A stretch of 64,000 bases of DNA from Corydoras sp. C115. Its lineage: Eukaryota; Chordata; Actinopteri; Siluriformes; Callichthyidae. The stretch spans positions 785,001 through 849,000 of the forward strand of contig JAFMOC010000078.1 in the NCBI GenBank assembly GCA_019802505.1, in the 5' to 3' direction. A program made the translations under genes and the position numbers. The notes beneath the pieces are model-generated. The model ran no database searches. It worked only from the letters and a program-made list of their open reading frames with translations, and had not been told where the DNA came from. Numbering within the stretch: position 1 is the first letter of the stretch; the number at the start of each line of letters is the position of its first letter. This document shows positions 23,325 through 35,160 of this stretch, piece by piece.

Positions 23325-23520
23325 TTGCATTGAGCAAATATATTAATAATGTCACGGCTGGACAAACGGCTCAGCCGTTTAGATTTAAGGACTTTAATCT
23401 GGATCTGTTGCATAAACCCGTATCCAAAAACCAAATCCAGTTAATAGTGATGTGAGTATTAGTAAAGTTCCAGCTTTAAAGATCTTGTCTATAGTTGGCA
23501 TACGAAATCTGTGCCTTTTA
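23325..23520. repeat. hAT-derived repeat H, GGCTGGACAAACGGCTCAGCC module
   Basis: Related modules lie at about 22326, 22870, 32380 and 32525. Each is followed by a CAGATTTAAGGA-like block. Confidence 0.55.
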
Positions 23521-23935
23521 GGTGTTTGACTGTAAGGGGGGTTTCAGTTCCTGCAGTGTGGTATTCCATCACCTCCTACTAACAGGACATGTCATTCTTG
23601 TTATCTACAATACGGCATCTGGTATAGACAACATGTTCCCATCATTTCCTGTCTTGATAAACCCCAGAATGAACAACAGTAATTATTATTATGTTGTTAA
23701 TTTGTTTGCTTCAGTCTGCCAGTGCCATTTGTCCTTTAATTAAAATTAAATCTGGTCATTTAACAGATGCTTTTATCCAAAGCGACTTAAAAGGGTTGGT
23801 TCAGCGCCCCCTGGAGCAATGATGGTCTTGCTCAAGGACCCATATAGGTAAACTTTATTGGACCTGGGATTTACCCACAACCTTCTGAAAGCCTAACACC
23901 CTAGCCACTGAGCTCTTTGCATTGAGCAAATATAT
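23520..23935 (-). mobile_element. SINE family B (single unit) with its left flank
   Basis: On the minus strand a tRNA-like head (GCTCAGTGGCTAGGGTGTTA) leads into a body holding CTCCAGGGGGCGCTGA and ends AAGTCGCTTTGGATAAAAGC. The 230 bases to its left (GGGGTTTCAGTTCCTGCAG, ACGGCATCTGGTATAGACAA) also flank the tandem array at 28275-28500. This is a non-amplified relative of that array. Confidence 0.8.
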
Positions 23936-23999
23936 TAACTGATTACTGCAAAAGTTCTGCCTCCTCTTTACGAAAGTAATCGCATGTTTAGATCGATGA

Positions 24000-24245
24000 T
24001 AATCGAAATCATTTTGTAGTAAATGGGCTATTTATCCATAGAAGACACAATTAATTAATTACCACTAATTAGTTAATTATTGGTAATTTTTGTATGTATT
24101 GATTTGTATTGATTGATGTGTTGTCATCGACGATGAACAATTGTGAAGAGTTTCAGCTTAATCGGATAACGGGAAGTGAGTGAAATAGCATTTGCAAACT
24201 TTTTACCAGACACACACACAGATGAAGCTAATATGGGGTGGTAAA
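24000..24245. repeat. hAT-derived repeat H, segment without SINE
   Basis: TTATCCATAGAAGACA, ACCACTAATTAGTTAATTA and GATAACGGGAAGTGAGTGAA match the 54.6-55.7 kb copies, but the SINE found there is absent here. Confidence 0.6.
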
Positions 24246-24365
24246 AATAAAAAGAGATGGCGGGTTAGTCACATGCAGCATTCTCTTTGCCATGGTAACC
24301 ACCACTCATTTACCAGTTGACCTTCATTTAAAATTTGTGATGTTTGGAGGCAAAATGGCAAAAAT

Positions 24366-24716
24366 TATTCATTCATTCATTCATTATCTTCCGCTTTATC
24401 CTCTATTAGGTTCGTGATGGGGTTCCCCATGCCCATCCAGGGGAGAACGTTTCGGGCGCTGGGCAGATACACCCAGGACAGGGCGCCAATCCATCGCTGG
24501 GCACACACTCAGTCACACAAACACACTCTATATGGGACAATTTGGAGAACTCAATTGGGTTGATCCATGTTTTTAGACTGTGGGAGGAAACAGGAGAACC
24601 CGGAGGAAACCCACGCAGACACGGGGAGAACATGGGAACTCCACCCAGATGGGGATTCGAACCGGGAATCCCTAGTGCTGAGAGGCGAACGTGCTAACCA
24701 CTAAGCCACCGTGCCG
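24366..24716 (-). mobile_element. SINE family A, complete
   Basis: (ATTC)n tail at 24366 and head ending GTGCCGCC; both Pol III boxes are intact. Confidence 0.9.
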
Positions 24717-24799
24717 CCGTTTCTAAAATTAATGGCTCTCAACTTGATGTTAAAATGTGTTTTAATGGATAGTTTTCAAAAATAAATGTGTTTGGTTTG

Positions 24800-24877
24800 T
24801 AATCTATAAAAGTGGGTCGTGACTTAATGACCATGAGAAAACGCGGGTTCCGTGCTGAGACCAGTTGAGAACCACTG
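24800..24877. mobile_element. hAT (Charlie/ZBED-like) terminal fragment
   Basis: Ends CAGTTGAGAACCACTG, the 3' terminal form matching the CAGTGCTTCTCAA start at 27033. Only an end is seen. Confidence 0.55.
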
Positions 24878-24884
24878 CGCTAGA

Positions 24885-25660
24885 CTTTTTTTTTTTAATT
24901 AGATTTTGCAAATAATATGAAAAAAAAAATAAAAATATGAGTTTTTTTAAATAGTAAAGACCTCTCCAAATCTGGCGACACAACATGTTGCCTACCAGTT
25001 CACATGTCAGGTACACAAATTTCTGCTCATTGAATCAAAACCCTGCTTAAAAAAAAAGCTCACCATGAGCCCAAAATGACGTTAAAATGTAAATATGCTA
25101 CTAAATAAAGTGCTCCGAACTGCTGCAGCTGTCGTTTTAATCGCCAAGATATTTATATTTTTAAGAAACTGTGCACAAGCCTTGGTAGGCTGATAAGCCT
25201 TAACCCCTAAAAAGGGATGCAACAGTTTACTAAAGATAGCTCAGTATTGCAAGCTTCTTCCTTTCCAGCAGAGTAAATGTAAAAAAAAATAAAGTAAAAA
25301 AAATAACCCAAAGCACATGTGCGGCAAAGCTTAGCATCCTGCTTAATTCTCTGAACCTGAATCCGGTCAAGGCTCCTTTAAGGGGCCACAAGAATAACAT
25401 TGAATTTTGGCAGGGATAAAGTCCAATGTGTGCTTCTGTGGCAAAATCCTTTGGAAAACAAACATCTTTGTGTTGAGCTGTACTAACAGCTCCTTAGTGA
25501 ACACAGGCCACGTCCCACTGGTGCAGCGTGCACTCTTTATGACTTATTTCACCATGACCTACACGACAGTTCAGCAGCAAACGAACTTTACCCAGTTAAT
25601 CACAGAAAGTCAAACGATTTTGGAAAGTGGACATCCAGCGTTGCACTTTAAAGGATGCTA
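24885..25660. other. no gene recognised
   Basis: AT-rich flank and single-copy-looking sequence; open frames in it have no family resemblance. Confidence 0.35.
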
Positions 25661-25662
25661 CA

Positions 25663-25816
25663 TTTTACATTTACATTACATTTAGTCATTTAGCAGACGC
25701 TTTTATCCAAAGCGACTTACAAATGAGAACACCACAAGTCAGAAGCCATGGAGAAAACCAACTATACTGTAAGTTCATCAAACCTGATTGTTATTTGAAG
25801 CTGCACCCCCCCTTTT

Positions 25817-25848
<32 letters not shown>

Positions 25849-26310
25849 ATTTATTTTTTATAACAGGTATTTGTTAAATAGATGCGTCTTAAGTAGTTTC
25901 TTAAAACTGTTTAGAGATTCTGCCTTACGGACAGAGTTGGGAAGATCGTTCCACCATTTTGCAGTGGTGAACGCCACAGAATGAGAATTAGCTCCTCGGT
26001 GAGGTGGAATCGCCAGGCGGCAATCATCACTGGAGCGAAGTGAACGAGTCGGAGTGTATTTTGAAAAGATAGAGTGAAGGTAAGAGGGGGAAGATCCAGA
26101 AATGGTTCTGTATGCCAGAGTCAGCGACTTGTACTGAATGCGAGCAGCTACAGGAAGCCAATGGAGGGAAGTGAGTAATGGAGTGACATGAGTTCGCTTG
26201 GGCTGGTTAAACACGAGTCGGGCTGCAGAGTTTTGAATTAGTTGAAGAGGTCTGATGGTGGAAGTTGGGATACCGGCAAGAAGTGCATTACAACAATAAC
26301 AGAAGACACA
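25663..26310 (-). mobile_element. L2-like LINE, 3' end
   Basis: The minus strand carries the last 118 residues of the reverse transcriptase ORF (25858-26214): LHWLPVAARIQYKSL, AYRTISGSSPSYL, WWNDLPNSVRKAESL and FKKLLKTHLF, in the order usual for L2/CR1-group LINEs. After the stop comes a T/A-rich run and the 3' tail TAAGTCGCTTTGGATAAAAG then CGTCTGCTAAATGACTAAAT. The 5' and most RT domains are missing, so this is a dead 5'-truncated insertion. Confidence 0.88.
25858..26214 (-). pseudogene. L2-like reverse transcriptase, C-terminal remnant
   Basis: Open for 118 codons and ends in a natural stop. The catalytic YADD region lies upstream in the family and is absent here. Confidence 0.85.
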
Positions 26311-26369
26311 TTTGACTAATGAAGTTTACATATCATATCCTGAAGGTTTCCGGTTCGATTCCTATGCAT

Positions 26370-27030
26370 CAGGGCTGCCACTAAGGACTATTTTACTATC
26401 GATTCGACTATTATATCGACTCCCAATAATGCAGACCCTCGAGTGCCTTATTGCTTTCATGAAACGGTCACAAACACACCATAATAACATTATTTTTAAA
26501 ATATTTTTTTAAAAACCACCCCTATATCATGTTAAATTCATTTATTCTAAATTAATTCTGCTTGTGAGGTATAAAAATTAGTAGAAAATGGGCAATTTAT
26601 TCATAGAAAACCAAATTAATTACCACTAATGAGTAGTAGTTAGCATGTTCTCCTCTCAGCGCTAGGGATTCCTAGTTCGAATCCCAATCTGGGTGGACTT
26701 TCCATGTTCTCCCCATGTCCGTGTGGGTTTCCTCCCACAGTCCAAAAACATGGATCCAGGTCAATTGAATTCTCCAAATTGCCCCATATAGAGTGTGTTT
26801 GTGTGTGAGTGAGTGTGTGCCCAGCAATAGAGTGGAGCCCTGTCCTAGGTGTATCTGCCCATGCCCGAAATGTGTTCCCCTGGATGAGCATGGGGAACCC
26901 CCGCATGACCCGAGTAAAGGATAAAGCAGAAGATAATGGATGGATGGATAGTTAATTAAGTTGTCATTTTTTAAATAAATTTTAATTAATTGGTGTTTCA
27001 CTTGTTTCAATTGTGCAAAATTTCAGCTTA
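26370..27030. mobile_element. hAT-derived repeat H, copy with terminal repeat, carrying a SINE
   Basis: Starts CAGGGCTGCCACTAAGGACT (26370-26389), a hAT-like terminus. Interior blocks TGCCTTATTGCTTTCATGA, CTATATCATGTTAAATTCA and TTACCACTAATGAG match the 54.6 and 55.0 kb copies. Right border uncertain. Confidence 0.65.
26632..26946 (+). mobile_element. SINE family A in repeat H
   Basis: Head truncated before the A box. The insertion point within repeat H matches that of the SINEs at 54720 and 55168. Confidence 0.85.
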
Positions 27031-27032
27031 AT

Positions 27033-27480
27033 CCAGTGCTTCTCAAATAGTGGGGCGCGCCCCCCTGGGGGGGTGCAGTGCAGTGCCATGGGGGGGGCGC
27101 ATAACAAGAAATCACAGAGCAAGTGCTATTAAGTGTACTGAACAAACCATCAAGAGACAACATGGAGAAATATTTAACAGAGACGGCGGAGAGAAAGGCG
27201 GAGAGAGACGAAGATAATGAGAGCAACAAAAGTCAACCGAAAACTAAAACGAGGAAACAATGTCGAAGCGCATGTAGCGCTTGGCTTCACGGTAACTAAG
27301 GTGGAGACGAAGAAAGACCGGCGTGTCTTCTGTGTCTTTAAATGTTGGCAGCGGACAGCGTGAAGCCAAATAAATGAAGGCGTCACTTAAAGACATTACA
27401 CCCCAATCACACTGATAACCGCTTGAGTTTTCAATCATAAACGTGACGCGTAGAGCCAGCAATCATCCCGCTTTATGAAA
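27033..27480 (+). pseudogene. hAT (ZBED-like) transposon 5' end with a broken transposase start
   Basis: Starts CAGTGCTTCTCAAATAGTGG. A frame from ATG 27162 reads MEKYLTETAERKAERDED; after a stop and frameshifts the plus strand continues with residues like RRHLKTLHPNHTD, typical of BED-finger hAT transposases. A family A SINE interrupts the sequence beyond 27588. Confidence 0.7.
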
Positions 27481-27588
27481 ACTACTTCAGAAAAGCTGTG
27501 CTGCAAAACGGACGCGTTGGAGACATTAGTTCTGACTTCATTATTTTGATAAAAAAAAAATGTTGCTGATGAATTTGAATGTATTATT

Positions 27589-27929
27589 CATTCATTCATT
27601 ATCTCCCGCTTTATCCTCTATTAGAGTCACGGTGGGGTTCCCCATGCCCATCCAGAGGAGAACGTCTCAGGAGCTGGGCAGATACACCCAGGACAGGGCG
27701 CCAAGCCATCGCAGGGCACACACTCACACAGACACACTCTATATGGGCCAATTTTTGAGAATTCAATCGACTTGATCCATGTTTTTGGAATGTGGGAGGA
27801 AACCGGAGAACCCGGAGGAAACCCACGCAGACATGGGGAGAACATGGAAACTCCACCCAGATGGGGATTCAAACCAGGAATCCCTAGTGCTGAGTGGCAA
27901 ACGTGCTAACCACTAAGCCTCCACGCCGC
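27589..27929 (-). mobile_element. SINE family A, complete
   Basis: Perfect 13-base target duplication TGAATGTATTATT (27576-27588 and 27930-27942). Confidence 0.92.
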
Positions 27930-28199
27930 TGAATGTATTATTATTTATTGATTTTATTTCATTTCATTTTTCAGTATCAAATTCCATTCAGTTCAACAAC
28001 GTTTCTAGTTGAAATAAGGATTTTATTCATTTCTGTTACAAACTAAAAAACAAAGTTAATAAAATGATTCTTTGTTCTAAGTTGATCTATATTTCTTTCT
28101 TTCTTGTTTTCTTTATTGTTAATAAGGATACATTGTTATAAAAGAGGTGTACTTATAACAAATTTATAGACAAATCATACCACAGTGGTCGTAGTGGAC

Positions 28200-28213
28200 G
28201 GGGGGGGGGGGGG
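28200..28213. repeat. 14-base G run, part of a GC-skewed stretch
   Basis: Followed by further G tracts at 28240-28250 and 28269-28276; may be the far end of the ZBED-like hAT. Confidence 0.8.
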
Positions 28214-28274
28214 TGAGTGTGCGTGCGTGAGTGTGTGGAGGGGGGGGGCAAAATGTTTTCTTTTTTCTAGGGGG

Positions 28275-28562
28275 GGTTTGACTGTAAAAGGGGGTTTCAG
28301 TCCCTACAGCGTGTGAATCCATCACCTCCTACGAACAGGGCATGTGTCATTCTTGTTATCTGTAATACGGCATCTGGTATAGACAACATGTTGCCATCAT
28401 TTCCTGTCTTTATTACAATAATTACCGTTATTCGTTCTGGGGTTTATGTCGTTAATTTGTTTGCTTCAGTCTGCCAGCGTTAAGTCCTTGACTTTAAAAT
28501 TAAATTTGGTCATTTAACAGATGCTTTTATGCAAAGCCACTTACAAATAAGTCAGAGCACAG
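28275..28562. repeat. left flank of the family B array
   Basis: Homologous to 23525-23790: GACTGTAAAAGGGGGTTTCA, ACGGCATCTGGTATAGACAA, TTTGCTTCAGTCTGCCAG, then the SINE tail GGTCATTTAACAGATGCTTT. Confidence 0.8.
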
Positions 28563-31500
28563 GGTTGGTACAGCGCCCCCTGGAGCAATATGGGTCTTGC
28601 TTATGGACCCATACAGGCAACTTTAGTGGACCTGGGATTTGAACCCACAACCTTCTGATTGAAAGCCTAAATCCCTAGCCACTGAGCTACCACACCCCCA
28701 CTAAGCTACCACAGCCACTTGTTTACTTAAGGTTTGGTACAGCGCCCCCTGGAGCAATATGGGTCTTGCTTATGGACCCATACAGGCAACTTTAGTGGAC
28801 CTGGGATTTGAACCCACAACCTTCTGATAGAAAGCCTAAATCCCTAGCCACTGAGCTACCACACCCCCACTAAGCTACCACACCCACTTGTTCACTTAAG
28901 GTTTGGTACAGCGCCCCCTGGAGCAATATGGGTCTTGCTTATGGACCCATACAGGCAACTTTAGTGGACCTGGGATTTGAACCCACAACCTTCTGATTGA
29001 AAGCCTAAAACGCTAGCCACTGAGCTACCACACCCCCACTAAGCTACCACAGCCACTTGTTTACTTAAGGTTTGGTACAGCGCCCCCTGGAGCAATATGG
29101 GTCTTGCTTATGGACCCATACAGGCAACTTTAGTGGACCTGGGATTTGAACCCACAACCTTCTGATAGAAAGCCTAAATCCCTAGCCACTGAGCTACCAC
29201 ACCCCCACTAAGCTACCACACCCACTTGTTCACTTAAGGTTTGGTACAGCGCCCCCTGGAGCAATATGGGTCTTGCTTATGGACCCATACAGGCAACTTT
29301 AGTGGACCTGGGATTTGAACCCACAACCTTCTGATTGAAAGCCTAAAACGCTAGCCACTGAGCTACCACACCCCCACTAAGCTACCACAGCCACTTGTTT
29401 ACTTAAGGTTTGGTACAGTGCCCCCTGGAGCAATATGGGTCTTGCTTAAGGACCCATACAGGCAACTTTAGTGGACCTGGGATTTGAACCCACAACCTTC
29501 TGATTGAAAGCCTAAATCCCTAGCCACTGAGCTACCACACCCCCACTAAGCTACCACAGCCACTTGTTTACTTAAGGTTTGGTACAGTGCCCCCTGGAGC
29601 AATATGGGTCTTGCTTATGGACCCATACAGGCAACTTTAGTGGACCTGGGATTTGAACCCACAACCTTCTGCTTGAAAGCCTAAATCCCTAGCCACTGAG
29701 CTACCACACCCCCACTAAGCTACCACAGCCACTTGTTTACTTAAGGTTTGGTACAGTGCCCCCTGGAGCAATACGAGTCTTGCTTAAGGACCCATACAGG
29801 CAACTTTAGTGGACCTGGGATTTGAACCCACAACCTTCTGATTGAAAGCCTAAATCCCTAGCCACTGAGCTACCACACCCCCACTAAGCTACCACAGCTA
29901 CTTGTTTAGTTAAGGTTTGGTACAGCGCCCCCTGGAGCAATATGGGTCTTGCTTATGGACCCATACAGGCAACTTTAGTGGACCTGGGATTTGAACCCAC
30001 AACCTTCTGATTGAAAGCCTAAATCCCTAGCCACTGACCCATACCCCCACTAAGCTACCACACCCACTTGTTCACTTAAGGTTTGGTACAGTGCCCCCTG
30101 GAGCAATATGAGTCTTGCTTATGGACCCATACAGGCAACTTTAGTGGACCTGGGATTTGAACCCACAACCTTCTGATTGAAAGCCTAAATCCCTAGCCAC
30201 TGAGCTACCACACCCCCACTAAGCTACCACACCCACTTGTTCACTTAAGGTTTGGTACAGCGCCCCCTGGAGCAATATGGGTCTTGCTTAAGGACCCATA
30301 CAGGCAACTTTAGTGGACCTGGGATTTGAACCCACAACCTTCTGATTGAAAGCCTAAATCCCTAGCCACTGAGCTACCACACCCCCACTAAGCTACCACA
30401 GCCACTTGTTTACTTAAGGTTTGGTACAGCGCCCCCTGGAGCAATATGGGTCTTGCTTAAGGACCCATACAGGCAACTTTAGTGGACCTGGGATTTGAAC
30501 CCACAACCTTCTGCTTGAAAGCCTAAATCCCTAGCCACTGAGCTACCACACCCCCACTAAGCTACCACAGCCACTTGTTCACTTAAGGTTTGGTACAGTG
30601 CCCCCTGGAGCAATACGAGTCTTGCTTAAGGACCCATACAGGCAACTTTAGTGGACCTGGGATTTGAACCCACAACCTTCTGATTGAAAGCCTAAATCCC
30701 TAGCCACTGAGCTACCACACCCCCACTAAGCTACCACAGCTACTTGTTTAGTTAAGGTTTGGTACAGCGCCCCCTGGAGCAATATGGGTCTTGCTTATGG
30801 ACCCATACAGGCAACTTTAGTGGACCTGGGATTTGAACCCACAACCTTCTGATTGAAAGCCTAAATCCCTAGCCACTGAGCTACCACACCCCCACTAAGC
30901 TACCACAGCCACTTGTTTACTTAAGGTTTAGTACAGCGCCCCCTGGAGCAATATGGGTCTTGTTTATGGACCCATACAGGCAACTTTAGTGGACCTGGGA
31001 TTTGAACCCACAACCTTCTGATTGAAAGCCTAAATCCCTAGCCACTGACCCATACCCCCACTAAGCTACCACAGCCACTTGTTTACTTAAGGTTTGGTAC
31101 AGCGCCCCCTGGAGCAATTTGGGTCTTGCTTAAGGACCCATACAGGCAACTTTAGTGGACCTGGGATTTGAACCCACAACCTTCTAATTGAAAGCCTAAA
31201 TCCCTAGCCACTGAGCTACCACACCCCCACTAAGCTACCACAGCCACTTGTTTACTTAAGGTTTGGTACAGCGCCCCCTGGAGCAATATGGGTCTTGCTT
31301 ATGGACCCATACAGGCAACTTTAGTGGACCTGGGATTTGAACCCACAACTTTCTGATTGAAAGCCTAAATCCCTAGCCACTGACCCATACCCACCACTAA
31401 GCTACCACACCCACTTGTTCACTTAAGGTTTGGTACAGTGCCCCCTGGAGCAATATGAGTCTTGCTTAAGGACCCATACAGGCAACTTTAGTGGACCTGG

Positions 31501-31933
31501 GATTTGAACCCACAACCTTCTGATTGAAAGCCTAAATCCCTAGCCACTGAGCTACCACACCCCCACTAAGCTACCACAGCTACTTGTTTACTTAAGGTTT
31601 GGTACAGCGCCCCCTGGAGCAATATGGGTCTTGCTTATGGACCCATACAGGCAACTTTAGTGGACCTGGGATTTGAACCCACAACCTTCTGCTTGAAAGC
31701 CTAAATCCCTAGCCACTGAGCTACCACACCCCCACTAAGCTACCACAGCCACTTGTTTACTTAAGGTTTAGTACAGCGCCCCCTGGAGCAATATGGGTCT
31801 TGCTTATGGACCCATACAGGCAACTTTAGTGGACCTGGGATTTGAACCCACAACCTTCTGATAGAAAGCCTAAAACACTAGCCACTGAGCTACCACACCC
31901 CCACTAAGCTACCACTCCCAATTGTTCACTTAA
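28563..31933 (-). repeat. tandem array of 20 SINE-head units, 169-base period
   Basis: Unit starts (GGTTTGGTACAG) fall at 28731, 28900, 29069, 29238, 29407, 29576, 29745, 29914, 30080, 30249, 30418, 30587, 30756, 30925, 31091, 31260, 31427, 31596 and 31765, with one leading unit from 28563. Spacing is 169 except units of 166-168. Each unit, read on the minus strand, has an A box TAGCTCAGTGG (lost in the units with GACCCATACC), a B box GGTTCAAATCC, and CTCCAGGGGGCGCTG or its CACTG form. Units are very similar. Only the first unit adjoins the SINE 3' tail, so the head and body multiplied without the tail. Confidence 0.95.
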
Positions 31934-31989
31934 GGTTTGGTGTCAAAGGAGGGGGGTGGGGGGGTCTTAAATCTAAGGGTCAGCAAGTT

Positions 31990-32360
31990 AGAGGTCTTTA
32001 CAAATGTAGGATTTTTTCCCAACCCTACAAACTGCCAGCACAAAAAGTTCTGACAAAGTGTGGCGCGAGGGTATGATGGGTGGGGTCTGCAGACGGGAGG
32101 CAGACTGGGGACGTGGATCAGGTAAATGGTAACACCTGGCTGGGGTTAATGTTACTAATTATCTCTCCTTTTGTGTGACCGTAAAAGAGGCCAGAAGCGG
32201 AAGACAGGAGGGCGTGAACAGATGAAGGATGCACTGTGTACCAGAGCGATCACCTTCAGACTCTTAAGATACTAGAAAAGTGCGGGATTAAAGAAAGGGC
32301 ATTTTGTGGGGCAACATAAAGCCCTGTCCGTATTTACACCACCTGTTTCTTTTTTGTGCG
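31990..32360. other. no gene recognised
   Basis: G-rich border of the array followed by single-copy-looking sequence. Confidence 0.35.
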
Positions 32361-32364
32361 TTAT

Positions 32365-32625
32365 TGTTAATAATGTCATGGCTGGACAAACGGCTCAGCC
32401 AATCAGATTTAAGGACCGTAAGTATCTGTTGCATAAATGCGTACTTTTAATCCAGTTAATAGTAATGTGATTACTATTAAAGATCTTGTCTATTGTCAGG
32501 TTTGTGCGTTATTGTTAATAATGTAACGGCTGGACAACCGGCTCAGCCAATCAGATTTACGGACCGGAACAGTTGCATGAATGTGTATTTTTAATGTGTA
32601 TTTTAAATTAAGAACCGGAACTACA
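32365..32625. repeat. hAT-derived repeat H modules, two in tandem
   Basis: GGCTGGACAAACGGCTCAGCC-like blocks with GTTATTGTTAATAATGT occur at about 32365 and 32505, 142 bases apart. Confidence 0.6.
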
Positions 32626-32955
32626 GGCTTAGTGGTTAGCACGTTCGCCTCTCAGCACTAGGGATTCCCGGTTCGAATCCCAATCTGGGTGGAGTTTTCA
32701 TGTTCACCCTGTGTCCGCATGGGTTTCCTCAGGGTTCTCCGGTTTCCTCCCACAGTCCAAAAATCATGGAGCAAGGTCAATTGAATTCTCCAAATTGCCC
32801 CATATAGAGTGTGTCTGTGTGAGTGAGTGTGTGCCCAGCGATAGATTGGCACCCTGTCCTGGGTGTATCTACCCAGCGCCAAAGACGTTCTCCCCTGGAT
32901 GGGCATGGAGAACCCCCTAGTAGAGGATAAAGCGGAAGATAATGGATGGATGGAT
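32626..32955 (+). mobile_element. SINE family A, head trimmed
   Basis: Starts at GGCTTAGTGGTTAGCACG. Flanks share GGAACTAC on both sides, a probable target duplication. Confidence 0.87.
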
Positions 32956-32959
32956 GGAA

Positions 32960-34230
32960 GATAACTGGAACTACCTGTTGCATACCTGTTGATCGCTCTT
33001 ATACACAGCAGGTCCTGCATCTAATCACGCTCTCAGAAGGAGAGATAATTAGTAACATCAATCCCATCCAGGTGTCCTCCAGCCTGACGCCCATCCGCAG
33101 ACGCCGCCCATCAACGCCCTCACACCGCACAAAGCTTTTTCCAAAATGAAGTCAAATTGCATCCATGTTAATTGGAAGGAAATCTCATTAACAATCCTCA
33201 AAGGATCTTTAGATGCTCAGACTTAATTCAATTGAAACGAAGGTCTTTGGAGATCATGTGGTTTCGTTATTCAGTGAATCCGCAGAGGAACTAATCATTT
33301 CTCATACAGAGTGAGCCATGGGAGAGTAAATGGGAGGCCACGCCTAATGCCTTTAACATGTTATATGATTAAAAGCCAGCGTTGCAAAAACAAACCGACG
33401 TTTTTAACCAGTCCAGGAAATGGCAACTTTTAAGGCAACACAAAAAAAATAAAATAAAATGGAACCACCCACTGTGAAAATCGTGCATGATAATTATACC
33501 ACAACAGGAAACCCTGCAAATTTACTTTTTAACACATACATTGAAATGATCAACAATTCTAGACCGTCACTTTCTTACTTTAAAAGATCTTACTTTGTTC
33601 ATTACTGGCTTCAGGTCTCTGACTAGTTATGTACGCATAAGCAAAAAGTTATTAATCAAAGACAAAGGGTCCTGTAAAACAACAGATACAAGAATCTCAC
33701 TCATCTTGCTTATAGTGCATATAGGGTATATAAGTATAGCTTATATATAAGGTATATACTAGGTATGCCCACACTTTTCTGGCCCAAGATCTACTTTTTC
33801 CAGTGGGCAGGCCATCGGGATCTACCAGGATTCCTCTTTGTTTAAGCTTTAATGTTGAAACCTGTTCATACACATCACGTTAATATTGTCGAATCAGCAT
33901 AGAAAAGACTTCGGGTTGCCATTTACACAGAAATTACTCTGTTATTAAACACGCTCCAGCAAATATCACAGAGAGAACTTGGTTGTAGAACAGGCTCAAG
34001 GACATGACACGTTATGTTAGCAGTACGTTATTGTAGTTATGGTTACAATATGCCAGTCAAATACGTTGACCCGCCCACCTTTATAAGCAGTTTAAATGTA
34101 ATGTACATTTAAATGAGATGTGATTGAGACATGGGGGTGTGGCCACGCCGGTTTTGAGAAAAGAGAGAGACGGGGGAGCAGAGGTCGCTCGCATGGGGAT
34201 GGTGAACACGATTCAGAATGACTCACAGTG
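32960..34230. other. no gene recognised; single-copy-looking and degenerate repeat sequence
   Basis: 33110-33460 is balanced, rich in TTAATTG-type words, and might be conserved non-coding DNA. 33748-34060 (GGCCCAAGATCTAC, GGGATCTACCAGG) looks like an old DNA-transposon piece. No exon supported. Confidence 0.35.
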
Positions 34231-34232
34231 TG

Positions 34233-34237
34233 TTTGA

Positions 34238-34293
<56 letters not shown>
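34233..34293. repeat. (TG)n microsatellite
   Basis: About 60 bases of TG. Confidence 0.97.
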
Positions 34294-34295
<2 letters not shown>

Positions 34296-34479
34296 GTGTT
34301 TCCGACTGTGCTGTAATGAAAGCGCTGATGCGTGCAGTTAAATGTAAAGTTAAGCACTTCACATTAAATATCAATGCGTGATGTACATTATTTTCCTGAT
34401 GTTTTTAATAAACTGCATTCTGCATTTGGCAGTATTTAATTGTTAGAGAAACCGGAAACCTATTACTCAGCGACTTTAA

Positions 34480-34640
34480 AAACTGGCCTAGATTAAAGCA
34501 AAAGCAATAAGGCACTTGAGTTTCTGCATTATTGTAAATAAATCACGGGAAAGAGGTGGAACTGTTCTCCGAAATGCGTAGTGTCTAATTACACCTTACT
34601 GTGATAATGCATGCCCTCTCATACCTTATTGCTTTATTAT
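34480..34640. repeat. hAT-derived repeat H, palindromic segment
   Basis: AGCAATAAGGCACTTGAG ... GAATAAATCACGG-like arm and GTGATAATGCATGCCCTCTC with TACCTTATTGCTT as the inverted arm. Confidence 0.6.
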
Positions 34641-34666
34641 ATGCACAAAAAAAAAAAAAAAAATAA

Positions 34667-34669
<3 letters not shown>

Positions 34670-34738
<69 letters not shown>
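34670..34738. repeat. (TA)n microsatellite
   Basis: Runs directly into the SINE tail. Confidence 0.97.
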
Positions 34739-34741
<3 letters not shown>

Positions 34742-35075
34742 TTCATTCATTATCTCCCGCTTTATCCTCTATTAGCAGGGGGTTCCTCATGCCCATCCAG
34801 GGGAGAACGTTTCGGGTGTTGGGCATAGACCCAGGACAGGGCGCCAATCCATCGCTGGGCACACACTCGCTCACACAGACACACTCTATATGGGGCAATT
34901 TGGAGAATTCAATTGACTTGATCCATGTTTTTGGACTGTGGGAGGAAGCCGGAGAACCCGGAGGAAACCCACGCAGACATGGGGAGAACATGGAAACTCC
35001 ACCCAGATGGGGATTCGAACCGGGAATCCCTAGTGCTGAGAGAAGAATGTGCTAACCACTAAGCCACCGTCCGTG
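34739..35075 (-). mobile_element. SINE family A between two (TA)n tracts
   Basis: Complete copy, with TATATA on both sides. Confidence 0.9.

Positions 35076-35077
<2 letters not shown>

Positions 35078-35157
<80 letters not shown>
35078..35157. repeat. (TA)n microsatellite
   Basis: Separates two minus-strand SINEs. Confidence 0.97.

Positions 35158-35160
<3 letters not shown>

Noticed and set aside
28563..31933. CRISPR array
   Set aside because: Units are contiguous 169-base repeats without short repeat plus unique spacer structure, in a vertebrate-type sequence.
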